A stretch of DNA of 64,000 nt from Aspergillus flavus (lineage: Eukaryota; Ascomycota; Eurotiomycetes; Eurotiales; Aspergillaceae). Every line of letters begins with the position of its first letter. Positions within the stretch are counted from its first letter, which is position 1. The notes under the pieces were generated by a model. It was not told where the DNA came from, did no database searches, and saw only the letters and a program-made list of their open reading frames with translations. This document shows, piece after piece, positions 49,326 to 61,976 of this stretch. Position numbers and translations under genes: made by a program. The stretch is from NCBI RefSeq assembly GCF_009017415.1, contig NC_092407.1:1426001-1490000 (forward strand), read 5' to 3'.

Positions 49326-49947
49326 GATTGGTGTCCTTTTTTCATTTACGAACTCTTTGTACATATATACTCGTGTCCTATATATTTGATTCTAGTGTAA
49401 CTTTATAAAATTTCATTCTTCCTCAATTTCTCCCTACAAGCTCTCCCGGACTCTTTTCTTTCCATTTCCTCCGTAAGTAAACCAAATAGTAGCGTAGGCC
49501 GTCAACAGAAGCTTGTATGACGACCAGGATATTCCTACCTGCTAGGTCTTGGGTCCCATACATATACTATGACTTGATATGATGTGGACTGATTACGGGA
49601 GGGCTGTCCGTTCCATAGGCTGGGGCCGTTTATTGCTGGAAATATCTATCGAGGGAAGTCAATTCACGCAAGGAACAGCACATAGGTATCCACTGTTAAC
49701 TGAAAAGATGCATTATTATGTTGCACATACATACATAGGTTGAAAGAGAAACCTGTAAATTAAGTCCACTTGGAGCTAGCATGCATATACAGAGGTCAGG
49801 TGTAGCTCTGTCGTAAGACCACCAATGGGAGATTCCACTTTTATTGCCGATAGTATTCAAGGTTCTCGACATGACGATCTATGACATTATAGTGTGTAAC
49901 AAAGACAAACAGAAAGAAAACTTAAGATGCAAAGAAATCGCACAGCC
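49326..49947. terminator. convergent 3' ends
   Basis: This AT-rich 620-base gap lies between the DUF1479 gene and the convergent zinc transporter gene. No ORF or RNA gene was seen. Confidence 0.5.
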
Positions 49948-51021
49948 TTAGGCCCACTTCCCAATGAGAGCCATAATGCCAGCACCTAACAGGGTACAAA
50001 AAACCATAAACGAAAGTTGGCTTCGTCGCTTCGTGCGGTCTGGATCAAACAAAAAGTCACGAGCCAACAGTTCCACAAGCCCACTGTAGATAAGAACACC
50101 GGCGGAGATAGCGTTCAACACGCCCTGCACAATCAGTGCCACTTTAGAACCGGGGTTATAGGTGGTACGAACGCCGAGACCGATTGCGATTGAGATCGGC
50201 GTGGTAAGCCCATACATCGCACAGAGAATCCAGGGCAGCCAGGTATGTTTGCCGAAGGGGATAGCCGACATTCTTGCACCGATGCCAAGGCCCTCGAAGG
50301 ACTGGTGAAACACTAGAACTGGGTACAGTGTTGCGAATTCAGAGCCTGTGACGCCGAGGTTCAATCCGATGATCACGGAGTGGAATATAATACCGAACTC
50401 GAGGATAAGGAATGCCGCGATCTGTTGCTTGAAAGATCGCTCTGCCGTTGCTGATTCACTGTCTGATCTGTAGGCGGGAGTTGCCTGCTCTGATGGCATG
50501 GATTTCTCCTGATCATATGCGTTGTGGGCTACCGCTGCACTTTGGTGTCCACCTTGGATAAAGGCCCCCGTGGCGTCCTCGTCCCTGTGTACACCGTACT
50601 TGCGTTCGACATAGACTTCAGCTGCTAGGTCCATGAGGAAGATGACCATGACTGATCCTAACACGATTGCCGCACACCATGAATATTCGCCCCAGTAGCC
50701 AGATTCTCCGACGCAAGTCTTTGGTCCGATTCGCTTATATGCTGGGTCTAGGAGGTGGATGAAAGCTGTTGCGACGATGACACCAGTACCGAAATAACGG
50801 GCGAATAGGTAGACACCAAAGGGGATTTTCCAAGACGGCAAGCTTTTTGCCACGACGGGAAAGAAGGTAAATGCGGACGAGACGAATAAGATCACAAAGA
50901 TCGAAGAGATGCGTGCACCGAGATGTCCGTTATAGTCATTGTCTGACAGGGCAAGGAAGCACAGTACATCTTCCTTGCTCGCCGTGTTCAGGTCAACGTT
51001 GGAGGCGTTAAAGGCAGACAT
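49948..51021 (-). CDS. ZIP-family zinc transporter (Zrt/Zrf type, plasma membrane)
   Basis: A single exon encodes 357 aa. Eight transmembrane segments can be traced: three before the variable loop at about residues 140-195 and five after it. The signature helix 4, IIFHSVIIGLNLGVTG, and helix 5, HQSFEGLGIGARMSAIPFG, contain the metal-path His, Gly and Glu residues of fungal ZIP transporters. The loop between helices 3 and 4 is short and has only a few His residues. The family imports zinc, and sometimes iron, into the cytosol. Which Aspergillus Zrf paralogue it matches cannot be decided by eye. A single CAAGGT word lies about 120 bases upstream, but this is weak evidence for zinc control. Confidence 0.92.
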   Translation of the reverse strand: MSAFNASNVDLNTASKEDVLCFLALSDNDYNGHLGARISSIFVILFVSSAFTFFPVVAKSLPSWKIPFGVYLFARYFGTGVIVATAFIHLLDPAYKRIGPKTCVGESGYWGEYSWCAAIVLGSVMVIFLMDLAAEVYVERKYGVHRDEDATGAFIQGGHQSAAVAHNAYDQEKSMPSEQATPAYRSDSESATAERSFKQQIAAFLILEFGIIFHSVIIGLNLGVTGSEFATLYPVLVFHQSFEGLGIGARMSAIPFGKHTWLPWILCAMYGLTTPISIAIGLGVRTTYNPGSKVALIVQGVLNAISAGVLIYSGLVELLARDFLFDPDRTKRRSQLSFMVFCTLLGAGIMALIGKWA

Positions 51022-53604
51022 GGTGCACCACCGTGAGAAGAAGTTAGGGTGAGAGTTTTGATGATAGGAGGTCTTCTGTATCCGGATTGAGACATGGTAG
51101 GCAAAGGGCTTCTGTAATATAGTATTGTAACCGAGTACCTTGGGGGTAGTGTGTGATCATTTGAAAGCACTGTTTACTGCTGCTCCCTAGGATGAGAAGG
51201 ATATTCTGCACCCTGTTGGCTGGACTAAGCACATTATCCGGGTTGTTCAATATTTCACAAAAGTCGCTAAGCTTTAGCGTTCCTTCAAGTGGACAACCCA
51301 GGAAAGGTGTGGAGCTATAGTGTCTCTCATCCTCCAATAAATTCTCTCTAATTACATTCGCAAGGCTCACTATACGGACAGGTGAGCAAGGACATTTTTC
51401 GGACGTCTCAACAAGTGCGCCTGTCTTTGGATATACTGCTCGTATATGAGCGAAAATACCACTTTTATTGTAACTATCCTTAGCAGTACGCATTAACTTG
51501 TCATAGCCTCTTCGCATTTAGCAACTGGGATAATATTCTCGCGCCACAGCAGACATCTTGGTACTCGTCAGATACTTCAACGGTTCATCCCTGTCGTCCA
51601 TTGCCGAGACCCACTCCGATGGTGCTATGCAGCCCCATAGGGCTGAACTTAACATCCTAAGATTGTTTCACATTGAACATAAGGCAATGCACACCTATTC
51701 TACTGGTAAATAAAGAGAAAAGCAGTTCGATGCATGATCAATGGATACTAATAACAAGAGCAGCAGGCGGTAACCCCTAAACAACGAGTTCTATAAATCT
51801 CGCTCACAGAACTTTCCCAGGACATTCTGGCGCAGGCAGACGGCATCGGCATCTTCCGATAGGTGAACCAGATATTAGATGCTGAATACGCATTAGGCCA
51901 CCTACAAGGTACTCAAAGAGTGGATCATCCCGCGTTCTTGACTTTTGCTTGTTTTTCTAGCTTTATCCTGTTGCCTGATTCTCTTTTGCGACCGGGGTCA
52001 GAGCCTGCATACGATGTTGAATTCTCCAAGTCAGAAAGATATCAGACAATAAAGGCTTTCACGTAACCGTTCGGTTTTATTATCAAGTTGGGTACACCTA
52101 CAAGGAGTGGGAATATTGGAAAAGTTGGTGCACTCGTTCTACGTTACTAGGGTTCCGCCTTATAAGGCTGACGGATGAGAGCCCTCCACTTGCAAAGCCG
52201 GGTAATATGCACCATAAATAGCTAATCAAGTTTTCAAATACAACAGAGCAAGTAATTTGTAGTTTCCCGTGGATGCACTGACGTGGTTTGGCGGAACCTC
52301 GGAATAAAGGGCGACTTCAGCGTAACCCAGCAGGCAACCACAATTTGTCCCTCGGCCTAATTATTCAATTGCTCGACAAATGCTTACTCTATCTTGCATG
52401 ACCAGTATTATCCCAATCAATACGTTTGTCCTCCAAGTCAATCCCATTTCCACCGAATTCCATCTAAAAAGGCGCTAGATGACAGCTGAAGCACAATTAG
52501 GCCGTCCCTTTGGGTAGAAAGCGCTCTATAACAACACCCGCACTGGCTTCATACCATCTTTAACCTCAGTCCTCTTGCTTCTAGCCATCTTATAAGATGC
52601 GACCTCTTTGCCTGTAATTCCAGAACAGACTTGTTTGAATCTTAAGTCGGAATTGTGAATCAACATGGTTACCACAATTTTGTAAGACCATGACCCATTG
52701 CTTTACCCGAGGCATTACCCACTGACTAGACAGGCGAATCGTTTCTGCAACACTAAGATTTATCTGGCTTGTACTATTACGTCCCTTAGTAATAGTTGTC
52801 GCTACGGGGGCCGTCGTATCTATTTATCGAGCTGGGCTGCCCCTGTGGAAAGACGTTCCTGCGCTTTTCTACGAACTGTATGTATTCTTCTCCTATCATT
52901 TCGGACCCTAGCTGATTATCTAGAGTTATGTCGTTCATTGCCTAGCAGGTTCATTTCTTGTCAGTCTTTTAGTATTAATGGCGCAAAAAATTGTGTCTTT
53001 GTTTAATCTAGCCTTGAGAGCCAGGGCTTTCTTAGTTGAAAATAGACCTTGTAGCTCATCCGAGGGCCTATTTACTTGAAAGTGGTAAAATTTTAAGGAG
53101 ACTATTTGTCTCACAACCCTAGTAAAACCGGCGCATTCACTGCATATATCTGTATTATCTCTGCGAAATGACTGCCTCTGTATCTTCAGGCTGGCAATTA
53201 ATATCTAGCTATAGGTCATACGACTTTTTCGCCACGCGTGATAAGGCTAAAGAAAGGCGCAATCTCTTATAGCAGAGAAATGGCTAGATCCCTAGAGCCC
53301 ATATGGAAGAAGATACTATTCAAGACAAATACAGAAGACTTCTAATGACTTAAAGCCCATACCAACAAACCGTGAATCACTAGCTTGAGTGGGTTTGAAA
53401 TCCAGATACGAAAAAAGTATCAATAACAAAGCAAAGCTGATTATTTATTAGCTTCACTACACTTCTCCCGTACAGGAACTCCCGTCGCAGTATGTGGAAA
53501 ATGCAATTGACAGGACGTCTCTTTTTATATATGGTCTATGCATCGTAAGCATACTATAGTATGTGCCATTATTATGCCGTCCTAACCTGCTCTATATAAT
53601 TATA
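51022..53604. other. 2.6 kb without a supportable gene
   Basis: This region contains the promoter of the zinc transporter at its left end. A 157-codon minus-strand ORF (51044-51517) and plus-strand ORFs at 51863-52066 and 52698-53006 have no recognisable motifs. The DNA is AT-rich. No tRNA or transposon end was recognised. Confidence 0.45.
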
Positions 53605-55871
53605 CTATATTGAGTATCCAGCCGAATTGACCTGCCTCGGCTCACCGGCAGCATCAAATGTCCCATTGGGCAACACTCTAACTAGTTGAGCATTACTCTG
53701 TCCAGGCGCAACCCAAGAAACGTCATGGCCAAGACTTTTCATGAAGGCAACTGTATCGTTGTCATAGTTGTACTCGAAGGTGACCTGGTTTGGCACCAGC
53801 TGGTCATGCAGCCGCGGTTTGGCCAGTGCGTCGGCAGCTGAGAGTCCTTCGTCAATAGAATGGATAACATTTTGGACAGTGGCAGTAATGATACGACTGC
53901 CACCTGCGGATCCTGTAATCAAGACCAGTGTACCATCGGATCGTTCTACTATCACTGGTGTGATAGAGGAAAGTGGACGTTTGCCAGGATAGACGTAATT
54001 TGTCTCGGAGGGAATATATCCAAATAGATCCGATGATCCAGGGATAGAAAAGTCTGTAGAAAAGACAAAAGTTAACCAAAAAAGACTTCTGGCAGTTTTT
54101 GTTGTTCTGTTCTCGTTTTCCTTTTCTCTAACTCTCTATTCGATGGAGCCTCCCCGACAGCAATTGAGGGTGCTTATTAGAATTTACCATTCATTTCATT
54201 GTTCATGATGATACCAGTCTCTGGGACCATAACATAACTGCCAAAGACATGGTTGATAGTAGATGTCGAAGAAATCGCAAGGCCAGTATTGTCAACTGCT
54301 ACAATATGTGAGGTTCCAGGGCTGATAGTAAGATCGAGTTTAGTCAACTATCAAAAGTAATATAGAATGATGTCAAACTTACGTCTCCAGACATTCTAAC
54401 CCAGCTGGATCATAAGCTGATATATTCTGAGTTCGGTGATCTGAGATCTTAGATCGAGTGGCGTCGATCATAGATTGGACGAGGGTCTGCGATTCATATG
54501 TAGCCATATCATCAGTAAACAAGGGATCACCTAGATAGGTTCTCTGAGACTTTATCAGCGATTTTTCACACTAAAGGAATCCACCATCCTGGGCCTTACT
54601 CTGCCATATCCAAATCGGATCGCCTCATTTATGCGATGGGTACTTAGGTTCACAGACTGTTCCGTCCGGAAGAGATCCTTATATGTCTCTAGGACTTTAA
54701 GAATATACAAGGCGATAACTCCGCTCGAAGGAGCCGACGTGCTTGTGATCTTATACCCACGATAGTCGATCTGTGAGATATTCCGAATAGCCACGGTGTA
54801 GTTTTGTAGATCTCCAAGCGTCATTGTACCGTTCTCATTCTGTAGAGCGTTGATCATAGTCTCCGCGATACGCCCCGAGTAGAACGCGCTGGGGCCATAT
54901 TTCGCAATTGCTTCCAGAGTATCCGCATATCGGTGTCGAGTCATTGTGTCACCCAGGTTCAGCCGGGCCCCACCTGGAGCGAAGTCAATCGCCCATGTAG
55001 GGTTCTTGGTGAAAAAGTTCTCGTAACCAGCAGCATGATTCATATATCTGATAAGATCCTCTCCCACAGGAAACCCGCGACGGGCTGTTTGAACCGCTGG
55101 TTGTACGACAGTCGACCAAGGAAGAACGCCATACTTGCTGTGAAGGTATTCAAGTCCCCGAATCTCCCCTGGTACGCCGCTAGAACAGTTATAATCGTGT
55201 TCACATATCGAGGGAAATCTTATGAATATCTTACCTTGCCAGTCCACCATACACAGAGGCATTTTTGTTATGTTCATACATATCCTTGAACGCTGCAGCT
55301 GGAGCGGTCTCTCTGAAATCGATCACCTCGTAGCTACTGTTCGGTGTCCTGACTAGCATGATCCCACCTCCGCCGATCCCACTGTGGTACATGGCTATTC
55401 TTTGTTGGCCATTTCTGCTCTTTAACAAGGTTGACCGGATGTATTCTTACCAATTACACCAACACAAAGCTCGCTCGCAACTAACTACGCAATTGCATCA
55501 GCGGCAATGGTCACCAATAATTCTCTCCCAGCCCTCAGGCCTGCACTCACAGCATCTGCCGCATTACCACCCTTGCGCAATATATCCACTCCATGTTGAG
55601 AGCAGATAGAATTCTCACTAGCAACAGCCCCCAGCTTCCCGGGGGCAGATTTGCTACGCGACGCACTGTCACTATCGAAATTTGGCTTGAACGAATTGAA
55701 GGGCCAGGTATTCGAGTTGGGCGGATGACTGACGATCAACAATAGCGACAGAATAGCGAGAAAGCAGAGCTTTATTAATGTTGGTATGATGGCAGTTACG
55801 CGTGGACGATATTTCTGGGAGGTGTGCTGATGCGCGATGCTCGTCTTTGAATTAGAAGATATCAGGTTCAA
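53605..55871 (-). CDS. gamma-glutamyltransferase, type II membrane-anchored
   Basis: Seven exons (55871-55551, 55484-55451, 55394-55235, 55179-54600, 54543-54383, 54321-54188, 54053-53605) give 612 aa, all GT..AG and in phase. One uncleaved hydrophobic segment at about residues 30-49 suggests a type II anchor, after which the enzyme core begins GAVASENSICSQHGVDILRK. The GGT motifs are rebuilt across introns: GGNAADALVASELCVGVIAM, YHSGIGGGGIMLVR, FRETAP, SGVPGEIRGLEYLH, FGYGRRTYLGDP and MNNEMNDFSIPGS. The autocatalytic Thr that splits the chains is in PGTSHIVAVD. C-terminal landmarks are GSAGGSRI and KPRLHDQL. The family cleaves gamma-glutamyl bonds of glutathione and its conjugates, at the cell surface or vacuole. 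No break was found. Confidence 0.92.
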
Positions 55872-58640
55872 TGAAGACTGTAACAGAAGTATATGAGGGT
55901 TAATATCTCAATGCAAATGAGTGGAATGGAAGGGGTAGTAATTCCCATACTTGGTTTTCCACATCTCGATTGCTGATAAGCCTGGGTTGTGACATGATAT
56001 ATTTTGAATTGCTAGGTGACAAGGAAAGTAGCTACTAGTAAGGGAGGTAGGTGTAATACCAATCCTCGAGATGTACCTGTGATGATTTTAAGCCCTCAAT
56101 TGTTACACCGCTTCTTGTCATGTATTCAATCCCTTGCATACAAAGCATACCATTGCTGTTGCAAAGAATATGTACTTTAAAACTCTTCTAATGGAGTAGA
56201 TATATATACATATATATAATCTCTTGTTGTAAGCAGTTTAAACCGCTTGATTGCTTATGAGGGTTCTGTCAAGATCTACTATGCGGGGCATCGGGGTAGA
56301 AATACCCGTCGACTAAGGATACGTAGGCCAGGACTTCTAAACACAGACTGTAGATACGAATGAGACCGAAGACTGATTCTGACTTCTTTCGAAGCATTAA
56401 TTTATTATGGAAAGGTCCCCTGAATCCTTAGAAGGGGATTAGATATGTAGTCTACTATACACTATTGAAAAGCCAGCTCCGACGGCCACCGCATTGTCTA
56501 TGCACCCGAGGCAAGATATCCCGTACAGTCATCAACACGGATAGCCATTCGATCTGAGACAGCTTCACAGCAGGCTAAAATGGATTGAATGTGTCACCGG
56601 TCTTAGTCTTTCAGCAATCATGATTCGCCGATCGGGAGCTTCAGGCCCACGTTGCTGTGAAATTTTGACAGATTCACGCATAAGTGGGGATGTCGCGCTC
56701 GGATCCTGACTAGATGTATGTGTGTTTAGCTAATGATACAGGTCTATTCAGGACCGTGCTATCATTGTAAAATCTACCATACATTCACACATTCAGGCAC
56801 AATAGAGTAGAACGTGATGCCGGCTACATCTGCCTAGTAACCTCTTGAATCTTGATATGTACTATACCACCCCTTAGGATGAAAGACATAGATAGAGTGT
56901 TGTCCTGTGTTCTCTAGGCTTTTAACTATAAACCTTTCATAATCTTTCTCATTGTTTTCGCAACTACTACTACTATGTGATAACACATATATGCGTCGAT
57001 TCCCAGCAGAATCCCAGCAATCCCCGCTCGGCTTTTGATTCGGCACCTGGAAGGCCTGCAATTCCTCAGTCAACGCAGATCGCTCCCTTCTAGGATACAT
57101 GTCTATCAAAGATTGCAGACCATGAGGTGGTGAGGGGAAAAGGGTGGCTGGCTGGGTAGCTGCCGGCATGCAACTTCATTCGTGGAGACTCCCCCCACTC
57201 ATCCTTCCTGGTAAGATACGAGACTAACAAAACAACGAAACTGTTCCATACGGATTCATGAAATACACGATCTGTATATGGGTATGGGTTCAACTTCTGG
57301 TGCGTAGGTAGACTCCAGTAAAACCCCATCTGGACCCAAACCTGACGTATTTACTAGCCTTTAAACGCAAGACACACCCTCAATAGGGCTGAGGTATGTT
57401 CTAGTTACACTAATCTCAAGTGACACCTTTGCACATCCGCACTTCGGGTTGGTCTATTCAAAACCTAATCCAATAACCACTCTATGCAGTACCCACCTTG
57501 GGATATCTAAATGGAATAGGGATGATTCAAAAGTAAAACTGATATGTTCTTATTCCATCTTCAAGGTTATTTTTCAGTTTCTCCTGTTTTTCCATATAAT
57601 CGCAAGACGTAATTGTAAGCGTCCTTCAGCTGTACGCCTTCGGGGTGCTGGAGGCCAACGAGATGTAAAGTACTAGGGAGATCGAGGATGTTCAGGACCC
57701 AATAGAAGAATGTAACGCTTGAGGATAAGGCAACCGCCGTTACAAAAGGGTTCAACCTTTACTAATACCGAAAAACTAAGTTGAGCCTAAGGTGCCGTGA
57801 AAGTTGGACATTGATTATTTATCTTAAGCGACCCCGGAACTGGTCTTGAGAAAATCGGTAATGAAGTTTTAATACAATGCTGGAGTCTATTAATTATTGC
57901 GTTTTGGATCAGAAAGACCTAGGTTTACTTATAATCTCTTTGAAGCCGATTTAATCAGACTAAAAGCCACCATTCCTCAGGGCCCACAAATTGACCCTGG
58001 CTACGGAGATATAATCACGGGCCGCCGGGATGGGCCGTAACTAAAGGGTTATTTTAGGAATTTAATCACTATCTGTTCCTTGTAATTATCTTATATTCAG
58101 CACAAAGGGTTTCTGTAACTTCCTTGATATCCGAGGGGAATTTGGATTTCCGAGAGAAAGCTTTCGACCCACGCGTATAATAGGTGGCCAGAATAGTCTC
58201 CATTCTCTCATGGACCGTACCAGCCGGTAGTGTAGAAATGCACTGCGAGCCAACGGGATGGCCCAATGATCATCGGGATTTGACTTAGGTCGACATAGTA
58301 GCGGTGTGACGCCTGGTACCGCTTTATAATATTCGAGATATGAAAATTAAGAAAATCAGTAGTTTAGATATCTGGATATTAGCAGATACTAGACCCAGAA
58401 TGTACTGATCTGGGATGATCGGCGTGATCGGTAATTTTGAACAATTTTACGAGAATAAGCCAATGCACGCGCTAAATTTCAATAGGAAGATAGAGCCACG
58501 TCCGTCTTGCACCAACCTGCACGTCAACGGTGTACAGCGTCACTCTTGAGGGTCTGAGCGTGTGTCGCAATCGATTTAACAGATGACGGTGCTGACCGAG
58601 ATTCTGGGTGCACCTAGACTGTTACGATCAGGCCGGACCA
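55872..58640. other. 2.8 kb without a supportable gene
   Basis: Small minus-strand ORFs at 56834-57169 (111 codons) and 58069-58266 have no motifs I recognise. A TA-rich stretch lies at 56200-56220. Some of this may be decayed sequence, but I see no terminal repeats or transposase motif. Confidence 0.4.
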
Positions 58641-60381
58641 ATGCTGCCAGAATTGCTTACCCAACTCGCCCAGCTCTACCGGGCAAACGAAACCATTATC
58701 TCGGCGGACCAGATAATGAGATGGAAGGAGTGTCTTTCTGCGAGCGACGTCTCAGCTCTCCACCGCCTATTTAGCTTGTTCTTGCTCCAGGTCGAACATG
58801 TGAGGTTCCTACTTTCAATCAACCGATCGATTTGCAAGCATATAATTGCGCGATCACTTCACGCTAACTCAGCCTCGAACCGATACCTAGAACCCGACCA
58901 TTGCTACACCGAGTAATCCTTCAACTACGAACCAAAACAATGGGCTTGCAGTCGTGGCCACCGGGGCAGCATCTGCGCAGCCATCGCAACTCCGTGTTCG
59001 ACACTGTCGGCCTTCTGCGACTTCGACCGCTGACGGCGACCACCAACAAGAGTCATATGAGCACCAGCAGGTTGTCTCTTCAGTTTCCGAAGGAGACGTT
59101 TTTCAGAAAGATTTATTCATGGGAATCCCAAATCCAGGATATCCTCGTAATAGTAGCCAGTGCATGCCAAGCTCGAACGTCGATACGACCACAGCCACTC
59201 CATCGCTGACTACAAGAGCAACGACACCTCTTCAGGGCGTGACAGATGATGATTCTTTTTTTCGTACGCCCAGTCTTTCACCAAGTATGAAACTACTTTT
59301 GGAAAGCTGTCGGACAGACCGCGGAGTATTCTTACGGGAAATTGGAAAATCCAGAGCAGTGCTCCCCACGGGGCAAGGCTGGGAGGCCGCAATAGCTGCG
59401 AAAGTTGACAATGCTGATCTACGCGACCGGATGAAGATCTACCATAGGTTCGAGTGCTACAACATCTACCAGCATGTTGTCGAGGCTGGGTACCATACCG
59501 GCACCTACTGGATCCGGGATATGCGCACTAACCTGGCGAAGAAGCTCTGTGAGAAGTTCCCCCAGCGGTTTCGTGACCAACAGGCAGCGAATAAGAGCTT
59601 GAACTGGGTTGATCAAGGTTGCAAATATCATGAGTGGGCCGGCCAATTCAAAAGAGGTATAACCGACTTGGGCTATCTGATTGCACTTCCTTTAGACGTG
59701 CCTCATTCCGCATACACATCAAGATGCACGAAGAAGCGAATGCACGAAGTTGCCAATGACTTGAAAAGCCGGGGGATCGAAAGCCTTGTGACACAATATG
59801 AACTTACAGAGTTGGGTAACCACATTGCAGTGACATTGAGAGATATGACATGCAGGGAGCGCAGGGAAGCACCCGGTAAGGACTATAATCACCGGAACGA
59901 TATAGTATGATCCTGATTGTCTTATCCAGGAGACACGCCCCAGGGCTCTTGCAAATCACCGCGTTCGATGCCTAGTTTAAGCGAATTATCGAGTCATATC
60001 CTCACCGTACACTCGGCCCAAACACCCACTCCACCCGAGTCGCTGATTGCTAATCTGTACACTATTGATTGCCCCTCACGGGGAGTGGAAATGGGAATAG
60101 AAATGGAAATGGAATACCCCGTGAACTATCGCTCCACCGATCACTATGCCAGTGCCTATGCCTGCCGTTCCATAGCGGCAGATTCGGGTGTCCCTGCGAA
60201 CGGTCTATTGGGAAGTAGCATGCCAATTTTACACACCCCTTTTCAAACAATCGATATGGGCCAGGCGGCCTACTTAACGCCATCTACTAGTGCTGTGAAT
60301 AATGATGCTCTTGGACCATTGAATGGGTGGGATGAGAGTACAAATTATACTGAAAGTCTAACACCATATGGAACCACTTAA
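58641..60381 (+). CDS. unrecognised protein, about 531 aa, possible regulator
   Basis: Three exons are proposed (58641-58799, 58891-59875, 59930-60381). The second junction is strong: GAA GCA CCC G|GTAAGG to TATCCAG|GA GAC, reading REAPGDTPQG. The first is weaker: GAA CAT|GTGAGG to TACCTAG|AAC, phase 0. Residues 1-53 are helical and amphipathic (LPELLTQLAQLYRANETI). About 65-160 are low-complexity Ser/Thr/Gln. About 165-375 look like a folded, charged domain (DRMKIYHRFECYNIYQHVVE, KSLNWVDQGCKYHEWAGQF). The tail is Ser/Thr/Pro-rich and contains a Met/Glu run (MGIEMEMEY). I do not recognise the family. Disordered, Gln/Ser-rich flanks around a compact core would suit a transcriptional regulator, but no DNA-binding motif is visible. 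Confidence 0.5.
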
Positions 60382-61976
60382 TATTCAGCTACCACGTAAG
60401 AATTCATTTTTATTGAGTGCCATGATACTGCTTCCAAGCTGGTACGGGCTCTTGCATTAATCGGAAATTCTTCACGCTATGTGCCACCAGTAACTATCGA
60501 TTGCACATATCCTGCAATCACGAATGGAAACATAGAAATGTATGTTAGAGAATCGACCCGAGGTGTCCCTTGCGGCCAGTCAACATCGTGCCATGTTCGA
60601 ATCCAGACTCACTTCGTGAAACAGAGAATACTCCAGCGTAGCGATTCGCCCACATTCACAATACGACCACTCCTATCCAGACAGTCCGGGCTGTAGCAGT
60701 CGCAATGAACGTCCCCAAATCGGTGTGTGCCATGTTCCCGACCCCTCCCTCATTGTTGCTGTTTCAGGGCAGGTATGCCGTGTTTGAGGGGCGCGATATT
60801 GGCGGAATATAGCTTCTCCTGGCGATGACAGAGTTCCAGGTCATAGGGGAGGTCAACGGCCTTCGGACAGGATGGACAAAGTAATTGTATTTGTGGATCC
60901 GGGCTCATGAAAGCTGTCGGCAATGCGAAGGTTTCCTAGAAGACCTGGGGAGCTGCAGGGTACCTTGCCCAAATATGCCGTTGTCGTGAATCTTCAAACT
61001 TGTGTTAGACAGATTTGCGATGCACAAATTGAAGGGACACACCCAGAAGCTCATATAGCCATCTTTGTTTCTGTGCGAACTGCGAAGGGTCCATCAAAAT
61101 TCCCAGCTAGTTGTTATCTAGTACAAACCGATCATTTCAAGTCCATGATAGGTAGAAAAATAAAGACCGTTGTAGTTTTGATAGTTGGATGCTTCTCCGT
61201 GCTGTACTTCTCTTGTTCTTCAAGCTTGAAGCGATAGCTTAAAGGCCGATTTTCCTTCACTCACAACCTAAAGTACGATATAAGACTCGGGACGAGCCTT
61301 TTGCTTGGTGGGAGGGGGTGGGAATAGTTCTAACGGCGGTAACTTATATATGTGATCCTAGAGCATTTTGCATCTACTCTTCAGAATTATGAGGTTTTTG
61401 AATACTAAGACCAGAATTTTATAGGAAAATATACTTTAGGGAGTGTGGCCTGCTGGCGCAAGCCCGACCCGTAGCGAGGTCTACACAATATCAATGCCCC
61501 ATCTTCGGGGTTTAAAAGACACCCAAATACATCAAGAGGATACTATCCTAAGTTGGACGTATATCCCGAGTGTACTGTATGTTATTTGCTTTTAGTTGCG
61601 TTTAGAATATATGTTTGGTCCCCGATGATCGCCATTTCCAACTGTACAGGGCCGTAGTCCGTCTAGTACCGCTCCATCCATAGATTCATGCAGATGGTAG
61701 GTAATGAGTCGACACCAAATAAACCCACTTATGCATGAAAAATAAGGGAAGCTCAGGTATATGTGGGACCAAGTCTCACCGCTAATCCTTCTCTTACAGT
61801 GTTGATTGAAACAGCAGAAATCGCACGATGCAGAACAACAACCCCCCCTCCCCCCCCCCCGGCATAGAATAAACATTTGTATGGATGGGCAACCTTGAAA
61901 TAGGCTTCTTATACCTGTTAGCACACTGCTATTATTCAGGTTCCTGGCTCAACTGTCGGATTTTACAAGTACCAAT
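60382..61976. other. 1.6 kb without a supportable gene
   Basis: ORFs at 60481-60696 and 60923-61237 have no motifs. The only distinct element is a C homopolymer near the right end, listed separately. The alpha-hydroxy-acid dehydrogenase promoter must lie in the last few hundred bases. Confidence 0.45.
61842..61860 (+). repeat. poly-C tract
   Basis: Nineteen bases, all C apart from a T at 61849, lie 116 bases before the next start codon. Such tracts are unstable in length in sequencing and in vivo. Confidence 0.85.

Noticed and set aside
51137..51145. CAAGGT word (minus strand) as a zinc-regulator site
   Set aside because: A single six-base match is expected often by chance, and I cannot confirm the full motif.
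51044..51517. 157-codon minus-strand ORF upstream of the zinc transporter
   Set aside because: No family motif, signal or intron support; it covers the transporter promoter and may be chance or leader.
55046..55054. Exact ATCTGATAA inside the gamma-glutamyltransferase gene
   Set aside because: It lies within a coding exon, far from any start, and about one such match is expected by chance in the window.
58069..58266. Minus-strand ORF that might be a relic of a transposon or NLR-like gene
   Set aside because: No terminal repeats, transposase residues or nucleotide-binding motifs; only 65 codons.
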